DNA of 64,000 nt from Mytilisepta virgata (Eukaryota > Mollusca > Bivalvia > Mytilida > Mytilidae): positions 100,726,513-100,790,512 of the forward strand of contig CM051521.1 in the NCBI GenBank assembly GCA_028015205.1, read 5' to 3'. The notes under the pieces were generated by a model. That model saw only the letters and a program-made list of their open reading frames with translations, was not told the DNA's origin and searched no databases. Positions 1 through 12,300 of the stretch are shown in pieces. A program made the position numbers and the translations under genes. Positions within the stretch are counted from its first letter, which is position 1. Each line of letters begins with the position of its first letter.

Positions 1-125
1 CACCACAGGTGAGATTCAAACTCACAACCTAAGTGAGATTCAAACTCACAACCTAAGTGTTGACAGGCTAGTGATCATTAGCAGTCAGGACGAACTACCT
101 AGACCACATGGCCACCGAGGCCCCT
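1..125 (-). repeat. tRNA-derived SINE-like fragment
   Basis: On the minus strand the end near 115 reads as a tRNA-like head (GGCCTCGGTGGCC followed by a GTGGTCTAGGTAG A-box-like stretch). The other end holds a B-box-like palindrome, GTGAGTTTGAATCTCAC, present twice in tandem (plus positions about 9-25 and 32-48). This is the usual layout of a tRNA-derived SINE with a duplicated B-box segment. It lies in an intron, or past the visible exons, of the LRRC45-like gene. The left end is cut by the window. Confidence 0.5.
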
Positions 126-309
126 GATTATAATAGATGCAATACATGCAATGCAAGTACTTTACAGATAGCAATAAAATCACTGTTTACTTGTACTTTG
201 TATTATGTTCCAGTGTTACATAGTTAGTTTCTCAGTAAATAAACCCCGCTTCCATATTTTACCTTTTAAGCCATGGAGTCTCAAATATTACCTGGAGATA
301 AAAACTTAC

Positions 310-3300
310 TTCTTCAGACTGGAATTTTTGTTTAACAATATTAAGTTGTTCCTCATGATGCAATTTATTTGACATATTTATATTTTTCTGTCTGCTTATT
401 TCTTCCTCCAATTCTAGTCTTGTCATTTCTAACTGTTGAATTCTCTCTCTTAGATTGGCTTCCACTTCCTCTGCATCATGTCTTACTCTAGAAATCTGTT
501 GGTTGAAACAATAAAATAATATTTGTAACTATCAAAAGAGACTGTTTATACTGTACATTTTGTATCAAAATTAGATAACAATAAAAATAATATATTTTAT
601 CTAAAACTTTTGGACTGTGCTGCCCATTTGTTTTAAAATCAATTTAGTGAGTTTACCAAAAAACTACACAATTGGCTGAAAGTTCAAATGTTTTTAAAAC
701 AGGTTCTCATCTGAAATTACTAATAAAATAAAAAATGCTTTCAACAGTCCCTTAAAAATATAACTTTTTGAAGTTGCAATAGGCTAAAATCCTTCCAGTC
801 TTCCAATCCTCAAACCTTCTGCAATTTTAAACAAATAATACCTCTTTCTGTCTGACTTGTTCTGCATCCCTGAGATCTTCTTTGTGTCTATTTCTTTCTG
901 ACTGTAATCGTTCTGAAAGAAAAATTAACTTTTATTATCTGTTTTAAAAGATTTCATCCAAGAATATATATTCTTCAATTCTTTGGCTGATTTCAGGGTA
1001 TCCGATCTGTAGGAGAAAAAAGTCGATAATCCACATGTGATTTGTTGTTCTTAATAACTGATTGGTCAATGAAATTCCCATTTGATTTTCCCGATGCTTT
1101 TCGAAGATTACATAGCAATGTTAACAAACCACATTAATGTCTGCAGTACTCTATGTAAATAAAAACTTTCAGCGGGTAAGTCTAAAAGTCCGGTTTCTTG
1201 AGGGATCAACGGAGATGATCAATTGGTTTAACAACAACCTGATTTCGAGTAGTCGAATATTCATATTTCTACTGTGTCCCTAGTTAAACCTTCAAACTTC
1301 TTGCCCAGAAATTCAATAATCAACTGCTCACAAACTGAGATTCTAAATTTAATTTCTTAATGATTGAAAAAACAATTTGTGAACATGTATATGCATTTAC
1401 CTTCAAAATGAGCTCCTTTGATTTTTATTTCTGCTTGCAAATGTGTAGTTTGTTCTTTTAGTTCAAATATTTGATCCTGTTGCAGACGACATTTTCTTTC
1501 TGTGTCATCAAGCTACAATATAAAAGCACAATTATTATATCTTTCCACCTGGGTGTTTTCTGGTTAAATTCAAACTTATCGCATTGTATTGATTAACTGA
1601 TAATTATAGCCAAATTTCTGAATGAATTACCACTCGTGACCTGGAGTCGATCGAAACTAGAGGTTTAGAGGGCTGAGCCTGTATCGATCACCTGGCATGA
1701 AAGCTGTTTTTATTGATGTACCTCAAAGAGAGAAGTCACCTCCCCTATCATTAGGAAGTGTGGTAAGTCTTGCAGGAACCAGATTTTTCTTCATCAAGGT
1801 CCTGCTACTTACAGGTCAGCATATTCTAAAATTTGGCAGTTCTCCAGAAGAGTTTTCCATGTATTTAACATAGGGTCTCATTTTAATCTAAGTCACCTGC
1901 TGTTGGCCATCTTGAATGAGGGATTGGCACCAAAGTAACAACACTTGGTCAGCACCTTATAAGAAACATTCAGGCCATGTTTGGTTTCAAGCAAAAATGC
2001 TGTTCTGTAGATTTTTTGTTATATGCCATAGACCCTTTCTGTCAAGTTTGGCTCTGATTGGCCAAGCAGTTTCAGAGAAAAACTTTTATTATAAATCAAC
2101 AAATCAGAAACAAGAATTGCCCATGACGGCCTTGTTTATCACCTGATTTGGACAAAATGAGGAAACTTTGTAAAAAACCTCCCACAGATGCTTCCTTTTA
2201 AGTTTCGTTCTATTTGACCAAGGGGTCTCATAGAAGGAGATTTCTTCAATTCAGCATTTTCATTTTTATTAGCAATGAAGAAACTACAATTTGCAATAAT
2301 GTCAGTTTTATAAGGTTCTGAAATTTAAAACAAAAATCATAAAATAAAAAATTTACTTCTGTTGCTGCTAATAAAAAGGTGTGAAAATACTGTAATACTA
2401 TTACAAATAATTATCATATTATTCAAAATGTTATTCAAATTCTTATCATTTATTCAGAACCTAAGACCAGAGTAAATGTATATAAATACATGTATATTGT
2501 ATTAAATATATATATAATTGAAAGTGCTGTGCACATATACCAGTATTCCTGACTAATGATAAGGAAGAAATACTGTTGTGTACATGAGAATCTAACCCAT
2601 GCAATTTCGTAACAAAGCAATACCTTTGATTGTAGTTGTATGTTCTTATCATTCAGCTCTGAGATTTCTTTATGCAACTGTGCTTCCATAGTGGCTCTTG
2701 TCTACAACATACAGTATTATTAAGCAATAAATTCAAGGCAATTACTAATTCATTTAAAAACAAATATTTGCCTTTATGTGAATTTAATCAGTTTTCTTAT
2801 GATGGTGCGTTATCTATTTCTCGCGCTATGAATAATTTGTCATAACTAATTTCCCATCATATGATATGAACAAGTGTTACGAGAAATTATCTTATTTGAT
2901 TGGCCTTGATCCAAACGTTGCTGTTTTCTGATTGGTTGAAATCTGTGCAGTCATCGTTGAAAGCCATAGCAACATTTGACGTCATAGAAAAATGAACGTT
3001 AAGATTTCCCGTAGGTCGGACGCCGAATCATAAAAAAACAAATATTCCCGAAGAATCATAAGAGAAATAGGTTGAACAACTCGTAAAAATTAGATACCGC
3101 TTGATATCAACTCTCGTTATTTAATTTGGACTTAATAATAAACTCGCCAAAGGCTCGTTTATTATTATATCCAAATTAAACAACTCGATTTGATATCAAG
3201 CGATATCTAATTCTCACTCATTGTGAAACCTATAAATACCTTCTTTTACCATTACCATTACATTTGTTCTCCTTATATTTAAAAGTTAAAGTGAACCTTA

Positions 3301-6300
3301 AGGGTCCTTAAGGGTCCTCTCTTTAAAATTCATCAGATTGCAATTACAAACTGCTACAAATATCTTAAGTAAAATCTATTTTGCCATTTACTTTCTTCTT
3401 TCTTAGACCTTGTTTAAGTTGTTTATTTTAAGTTCTACCAATGATCAATAGCATGTAAATATTGAAGTTCAAACCCAGCTTATGGCTTTAAATGTGTTTG
3501 AGGATTGCCAGTTATTATGCACAAGCCTGATGATTCTTCTTGATAATATGATCTTCCTGAACCAATTATAACTAAGTTTCATGATATATAAAACACTTTG
3601 CTATATATGACATAAAAGTAGCACAAACCATTTTTCATTACATTATCCTATAAGAAAGGATTAAATAGAATTTTTAAAACCTCTACATGTATTTGGGAAA
3701 ATATACACATATTAACTACCTCTCTTTCTTTCCTCAGATCTTCATTATGAGAACTATTTCTAGAAGATAATTCTTGTTTAAGTCTCTCTACAACAATTTC
3801 TACATCATGTGTTTTCTGTTCTTGTAAAGCTAGTTCTGACTCTGTCATTGATAATCTATAACAAATAATAAAGCTTAAAATTTATACCAGTACACAAAAA
3901 AATAATCACTGAACAACACAACAAATGTCAAGACAGTCAAGATTTTATTACACTCAAGACAGATTACACTGTAACAAGAGGCCAACATACATAATATAAA
4001 AAACACAATGACGAACTAAACAGAATAGAACAAATGTATACACAAATATCATACAATCATAATTACCGGTAAAGTACAAGTGACTTTGACAATGGCTGGA
4101 TGTGTTTCATCTTTACCAATAAAATTCAAAAGAAAAACACTTCATAAATAAATATACAATGTAAATATGACTTACTTTGAAGCTAAGGCATTAAATGCTG
4201 ATTTTCTTTCCTCTAATGCTTCCTGTAAGTGTGACACTTGCTGTGTTGTTGTTCTGTTAAAATAGATGTGAATTAAATTCAGCAAGTTCAGAGTCTGGGA
4301 AATTCTGCCAAATATCTATGATCAATACAAAAGATTTGTTGTCCAAGTTTTACTTTCATCAATATACAATATATCCATGTAGGCTAGTTTCTCCAAATTT
4401 CCAATATATAACACACAGAAATTTTGGCATTACAAATATACCATTAATGAATAAAATCAATATATCATTCAATTATTTTGTGATATTTTTTACTTGCTTT
4501 TCTTTTCTTGGTGCAATGTGTAAGTTCAGATAAAGAGTTGTCCCTATTTACACTTCTATACCATCTGTAATGTTAAGTTTATTAAATATACTCCCTTTTC
4601 CAGGAAATTTAAATACAAATTATACATGTATATGGGCTTATTCTTAATGACTACTGAAACCAAGTCTTTAGAATTCTCTTGCATTTGAGATTTTGAATTA
4701 GCTCATTTTTAGAACAAAACATTAATTCAATATTTTATAGCTAAGCCAAGAAATTTCTTGCCTTTTTGTTTTCCTCAGAACTTCGTCTTGCTTTTCAATA
4801 GCATCCATAAGATCATTCATCTGCAATATATGACTATAAAATAAGCATTGCTAAAGGTGTGATTAAAATATACTCTATGATAAAAATATTAATAAAATAA
4901 AATAATAAAATGCATCTCAACATGTTTAAGTAGCAGTCCAGGCACTTTCCCACCTCAGATGAAAAAATAAAAATTTGAATATGAGTTGTTGCAAAGAAAA
5001 TGAATGAGAAAGAGTTATGACATATAAACCTATAGCTAGCTATGTTGACATGAAGGAGATGTTTCAAGTTGGAATAACTCGCTTATTTTTTCTATTCCTT
5101 CCAAAAATACTTTCGTATATCGGACTATGAGATCTTTTCTTTCACAAACTATATGTATTCAATTTTCGATCCAACTGGTGTTCTGCTTGATAAATTGTTG
5201 TTTATTGTACTAAAATGTAGCGCTTGGCACATGGTGTAGCGATTTTTTTTTATTGAAGATTGTACTTGGAGATGGACTGTTGTGTCATAAAATTTCCCCA
5301 AGATCAATCCTTTTTTTCCTATTTCAATTAGAATGGCTTTTCATACCTTCATATCAATTTCTTCTTATATAAGAAAATGTGTAACATATCTTCTTTTATC
5401 TGTAAATGTTTAATTTTCTATAAATTTGACCTCTTTTTAAAAATGAATTTAGCACTGACCTGCAATGATTTATCTTGTTCTATCTGTTTAACATGTTTGG
5501 TTAACATCTGCATCTTTTTCTTGTGATCCTCACTTAATACAGCTCTATCCTCATTCTGTCCAACAGCAGTTTCTGGAAAAACAAACAGGTTTCTAATATA
5601 ATCTTTCAGCACATGTATGTTATGACATACAACCTAGTATAAGTGTTCTTTTTGTGAATGAGAGCATAAATTTTGTGTAGTATATTAAAATGTTTAAGTG
5701 AGTTTTATATTTCTGATAAGCAATTTTATTGAAAGGGGAATTTTTTTATAATTCCTAGTGTCACTTAAAATTTTACCTTTTCTACAAAAAATTGTAATAG
5801 CTGCATAATGTTTTTAACAAATATGTAAGCTATAACCATTTTCAGAATATAGTATAACTAGCTAATTCTAGTCTACACAGGTACTTACCTATAGCCTTCA
5901 GAATATCACTAGGTATATTTTTTCCAGCTAATTCCAGTCTACGCAGGAACTTACCTATAGCCTTCAGAATATCACTAGGTATATTATTTCCAGCCAATTC
6001 CAGTCTACACAGGGACCTACCTATAGCCTTCAGAATATCACTAGGTATATTATTTCCAGCCAATTCCAGTTTACAAAGGTACTTACCTATAGCCTTCAGA
6101 ATATCACTAGGTATATTATTTCCAGCTAATTCCAGTCTACACAGGAACCTACCTATAGCCTTCAAAATATCACTAGGTATATTATTTCTAGCCAATTCCA
6201 GTTTACAAAGGTACTTACCTATAGCCTTCAGAATATCTCTAGGTATATTATTTCAAGCCAATTCCAGTTTACAAAGGTACTTACCTATAGCCTTCAGAAT

Positions 6301-9300
6301 ATCACTAGGTATATTATTTCCAGCAGATTCCAGTATACACAGGAACTTACCTATAGCCTTCAGAATATCACTAGGTATATTATTTCCAGCTAATTCCAGT
6401 CTACACAAAGTTTTATTTGTCTGTAACATCTCTAAAATAGCTCTTCCTCCTAACAAACCAACATTGTTCCATCTTAGATCTAAAATAAGAGTCTAAATTT
6501 TATTTTAGAATTCAAATGTACATACATGTATATTGCTGACTTCTCTAAACTGTGTAATCATGTGAAACATGTACTATTGAATTGTTTACAGAAGACAAGC
6601 AAAAAATTATGAACATTTCATATTTTTCTTCTGGTAAAAAAATGAAAAAAATTCCTAATGTTAGTTATGTCAGTATTTTTAAATTATTGCAATGTCAGTT
6701 ATATGTAAAATAATCTGAACTTCAAATTGTACCAATACAAAAAATAACCAATGCAATTTTTTGTTGTTGAAAATAAATTATTTTGTCTTCAGGTCAACAA
6801 AATGGCTCTTAAAAATCATTACAGAATCTTTTACCTGCAGTAAATTTTGATTTCATTTCTATAGATGTACATGGGACACTTGTAAAGGAATGATCCAAAA
6901 AGTAAACTGGGCATATTTGTTCTTCTTGGAATTCAACATAACACCTTCAAACATTGATATCAGTGAAATTATTTCTAACCTTTTCATTTTACTCATTTAT
7001 TGACTTAGATTTACTTTCATTTCATTACATGTATCTTCAAATTCATTATGAAATACATATACACATAAAATGTCTATATATACACCTTTTTATAAAACAA
7101 ATTTTACCTATAGCTCTAATTGTTTTATTTCTTTTCAAGTTAGCTGCAAGTTCTATGGCACAGTCATGGTTGATCTGGTTATTCCGGAGATCCAGGGCTT
7201 GTAAACATTCATTTGAACCAAGTCCCTCGCAAAACAAGGAAAAGGAATTGTCCAACATCCCAAGTGAATTCCATTCTAAACATAATCTATGAAAACACCA
7301 ACAAATAGTATCTGATAAACATTAGTCTACCACACCTCTTCTAACCTAAATTTTATATAATATTAACTGAAAAAGCAATCGGATGAACAGAATAAAAACA
7401 ATGTCTCCTCCTAAAAAATGGTAGGAGGGGTGGATTAAAACAATACCTTTTCAATGAGTATACAAATGGAGTCCTACTAACACATCTATACATGCATTAT
7501 GAATTTACTGGTACATGATACTTCACTAACAAAGTGATTGTTAACAAGAGACTGTCGAATGACAGCAAACCGTATTTTCCTGCATGGAAATGATGTTTGC
7601 AAATCCGGATTCCCAAACAGGATGAAGTAAAAAAATATAAATGAATTTTTGTAGGGTTTTGTAGGGTTCAGAAATGGAACTGCTGAATATCTCATTTTCT
7701 GCTGTATGAAGGGCCACGAATTCGAATATGCCACAAGAAAAGTAATAACTTGACAACAACAAATGGCCTTTGCATGGAAACGACGACTTGAACTGCCTTT
7801 TTTCAATTTTTTAGAACCATAACTCCTGAACGACGAAAGTGAAAATCGTCAATATCGGAACGGTGAAAGTGAAAATCGTCAATATCGAACTTGACCTCCA
7901 TTTTGTCATCAGTAACAACATATTAAAATTTGAAAAGCTTTGGTTGAACAGTTCACAAGTTATCACACGGACACCACTGGAAAAGCCATTTTTCAATCTT
8001 TCAAGAACCACAACTCTTGAATGGTGAAAGTGAAAATCGTCAATATCAAACTTGACCTCCATTTTGTCATCAGTAACAACATATTAAAATTTGAAAAGCT
8101 TTGGTTGAACAGTTCATAAGTTATCACACAGACACCACTGGAAAAGCCATTTTTCAATCTTTCAAGAACCATAACTCTTGAAAGGTGAAAGTGAAAATCG
8201 TCAATATCGAACTTGACCTCCATTTTGTCATCAGTAACAACATATTAAAATTTGAAAAGCTTTGGTTGAACAGTTCATAAATTATCACACGGACACCACT
8301 GGGAAAGCCATTTTTCAATCTTTCAAGAACCATAACTCCTGAACGGTGAAAGTGGAAATCGTCAACATCGAACTTGACCTCCATTTTGTCATCAGTAACA
8401 ACATATTAAAATTTGAAAAGCTTTGGTTGAACAGTTCATAAGTTATCACACGGACACCACTGGAAAAGCCATTTTTCAATCTTTCAAGAACCATAACTCT
8501 TGAACGGTGAAAGTGAAAATCGTCAATATCGAACTTGACCTCCATTTTGTCATCAGTAACAACATATAAAAATTTGAAAAGCTTTTGGTTGAACAGTTCA
8601 TAAGTTATTGCACGGACACTGTTTGACTGAAATTCAGTCACTTTACTTTTAACAATTAATAAACCAAAAGGAAAAATGGCTGTCCCTATTAAGGGAAAGC
8701 AAAACCCTTAGCATGTTAAAGACTCCCCCATAGATATCTAATATGAGTAGGCTAAAATGCCCATACAGTCACCACTCTTGCACCCACCAATTGAGAGGAT
8801 TAGCATAAGTTGGTATAACTTGTTTTCCAATCCACTATAAAAATAAATGTCTAAACTAAATAAAAGTTCCATAAGCATCCCCCATACCATCTAAGTTTTA
8901 TTATATTTCAAAGATTCAAAGCTTACATACAACCAATAAAATGATATTTTTTGGATATAAAAATTGTAAATATAATATGCTTGTAGGGTTTACTTCAAAT
9001 TAATTTTTTTTATAACAATGAAAAAATATCCCTTCTGTATTAAAAGTTAATGATAAAGAAGTTTTATAAAAAAAAACCTCTAGGCCTAAGAAACTTAAAC
9101 AGCTTGGAACAGCAGACTTAATGGGTTTGATCTGAATTACCAGCCACATACTTCAAAAGTGTGATGAATATTAAGTTCCAAATGACAAAACTTTCAAAAA
9201 AGTTTTAAAATGTATCCTTTTGATGAATGTGGTAAGTTATACCGGTATGTTGTATAATCTTGACACACTGTAACTTTAATGATATAATTAAAGATTGTAT

Positions 9301-12300
9301 AAATTCAGCAGATTTATTTAATGATTCCTTTTCTACATGTTGGAAACAACACCATATTTTAATCTTTACTAATATGTATCAACAGTCTAACTTACTTTAA
9401 AAGCACATGGTTGTGATGCAACATTTTCCCCAATGCTTCAGCACCTGTTCCTCTAATGTTGTTACCCTGAAATTTACAAGTTTGGCTTTTTTCATACATA
9501 ATATTATAAAATATTAACAAATACTATATTCACCTTTTTGGATAAAGATGAACTTTCAGAGGAGAAATGCAAATCCTTCACTCCTAAAATTCATTAAGAT
9601 AATTTATTTAGAGAAAACTCATGTTCACAACTGAAATTGCTTGACCAATTAGTTTCCTTTATAAAAGGTTATTAACATGTAAAACCATATCTGAATACTG
9701 AATAGCAGCCTATGTCTTCATATTAAGGATGTAAATTTACTGGATTCTTAACTAAAACTGATAAGAATAAACTTTGTAACCACAACACAGTATAAAACCC
9801 AACCAACAAAACAACAATAAACTAGAATACTGTGTTGTGATCATCACAAAGGGCCCCACTGCATATATATTGTAGAGAACAGAAAAATATTTCAAATGAC
9901 TGATAGGGCATTGTCAATATACAACTTCCACATAAACTTAAAATGGATAAAAAAAATGTAGAATCTAGAGCACTAACAAGAAGTTGATAGGGAAAAACTA
10001 AGTCAAGGGCAGTAACTCCCACAAAATTGATCCAATAGCACTCATTTTTGAACTTGATCAAGGTATTGCCCAAATACACCTTCCATATAAATTTGGTTGA
10101 AATCCATTGGGAGTGCTAACAAGAAGTTGATAGGGAAAAACTAAGTCAAGGGCAGTAACTCTCACAAAAATTATCCGATAGTGCTCCTTTTCCAACTTGA
10201 TCAAGTTATTGCCCATATACACCTTCCATATATATTTAATTGAAATCCGTTAAGAAATGTTGAATTGAGAGTGATAACAATTTTTGACAGACAGACGGAC
10301 GCAGTGAAAACTATAGTGTCCCAGGACCTTAATAAAGACTAAAAAAGCAACAATACAAGGTTATTCTGGAGGGTATAAATTTCTTTGATTTTGGACAAAA
10401 TAGAATAGGGCCACACAAAATTGATATTTAGTTCTTTGGTTTTAGCCTCTCCAATTTTTGGACTGTAAATTTTATGAAAAAATGCAAAAAATTTGCCCCA
10501 AATTCGTCATTTTTCAAGAAATTAAAAATAAAAATTGTTCGCCCGCTCATAAAATTTTGTAAAAATTGGGATTTTTTGCAATATTTTAGTAAAAAATGTG
10601 TGCTGCATGTAAATTTGATCTTTGCCCGAAAAAACTAGTCCAAAAAAAGAAAAGAATTAAAATTAAAATTTTGCTCGCCCACACCTATTTTTACCATCCA
10701 AAATCCAAAGAGCTAAAAATCAATTTGGTGTGGCATAGGATAATGAAATATTCATACACTTTTATAGAATATATTGTAAATGTGAGTCATAATGAAATTT
10801 TATGGAATGAAGATGGTATGGCAATTTTGATTTCAAGAAAAATTCTAAAATCTGTTATGTGAAAGCTCTCTCCAAAGGAATATCAAAAATGTCAATAGCT
10901 GTATATAAGCACTTCATATATTAAAAACAAGAGGCTCCCAAGAACCTGAATTGCTCACCTGTTATTTTTTGTGTAGATCTTGCATCTATGATTATTTTTG
11001 CTATTTAACGTATACCATCACATTTTTTGCCTTAATATTACAGCTAAATATAGAATCCTGAACCCAAATATATATGGTTGCTAGGGACTTTTTCAATGGC
11101 CTTGACTCTTGACTTCTATTTTGACCTACGGTTAAACAATACCGAATGACGTTATGCCACAAGTTATTGGGCTCGCTGTGAAACATGATGAAAAGGCTCA
11201 CTAAAGCTCACCTTTTCTCATTTTTCTAAAGCTCGCCAAAATAAATTTTATATTCTCGACAATGATTATGTATTGTATATTAAACCGAACAAATATTTTT
11301 GTGTAACATGTCGATTGTAAGGGTTATTCACCTGCTGGGAATAATAGGGTTATTCATCGGACAAATGAATTTTGTTGAGGTTATTCCCCGGCACCACCGA
11401 TTATAATGAAATATCTAAATTATTCTATGTCATGTGATCATTTATTAGCAAATAGATTTATTTAATTATACTGTAAGGTATAATAATATTCAAGATAATA
11501 ACCTTAAACTACAAAATTTGCTTAAAATTAACAAATCAGGGGCAATAACAAATACCCAACAAACGGTTTACCGATTCGTCAGAAAATTTTATGGCAGGTA
11601 GATCTTGACCTGATTGACATTTTTACCCTAACAATTTTGCTCTACATTCTTCAGTTTTTGAGATATAAGCCAAAAACTGCAGTTTAGCCCTATGTTCTAT
11701 TTTCTGCCATCTGGGCCATGTTTCTTGACGGACAAAAAAATAAAACCCAAATTTATCATTCAGACTAAGTATGGCTGTAATTGGTTCAGTGGTTTCGGAC
11801 GAGAAGATCTTATAACGTGTTTACGACAGACGGACAACGGACCCCAAGTGATGGCAAAAGCTCACATGTCCTTTTAGGGCAACTGAGCTAAAAAAGAACT
11901 ATCACATTTATTGGAGCCATTAATAGATAAAACAGCATTATTTTTAGGCCTTCAATTATCATAAATCTGTCTTAAATATCAAACAATCACTGAAGTTTGG
12001 TAAATAATGTTGTACTTATACTTACTTTCATATCTAAACTTTTAGCAAATGAATTGTGTGCAAATCCATTAGAAATTCCTTTAACAGCTACAAAAAAAAC
12101 CATACAGCCATTACTTTATGTATATAATTATACAAAATATGTAAGTACAATATGTAAGTAAACCAGAGCCTGTATTGCTCACCTGGTTTACAAATAGCCC
12201 AAAAAATCTCATTTAAAGACTTGTCTATTTTGCCCTTTAAAGATGAAATGATAAATCTTTGTAGAAGACCTCAAACACATCATTTGTACCAATTAACAAA

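Noticed and set aside
5842..6195. Extended LRR protein encoded by the 66-bp repeat
   Set aside because: A TGA at 6253 separates it from exon 6, and the true splice phase leads from the first donor to the exon at 5572. It is treated as intronic repeat.
7811..8641. Series of overlapping minus-strand ORFs with similar peptides
   Set aside because: They are translations of a 161-bp tandem repeat whose unit length changes frame at each copy, so not a protein repeat.
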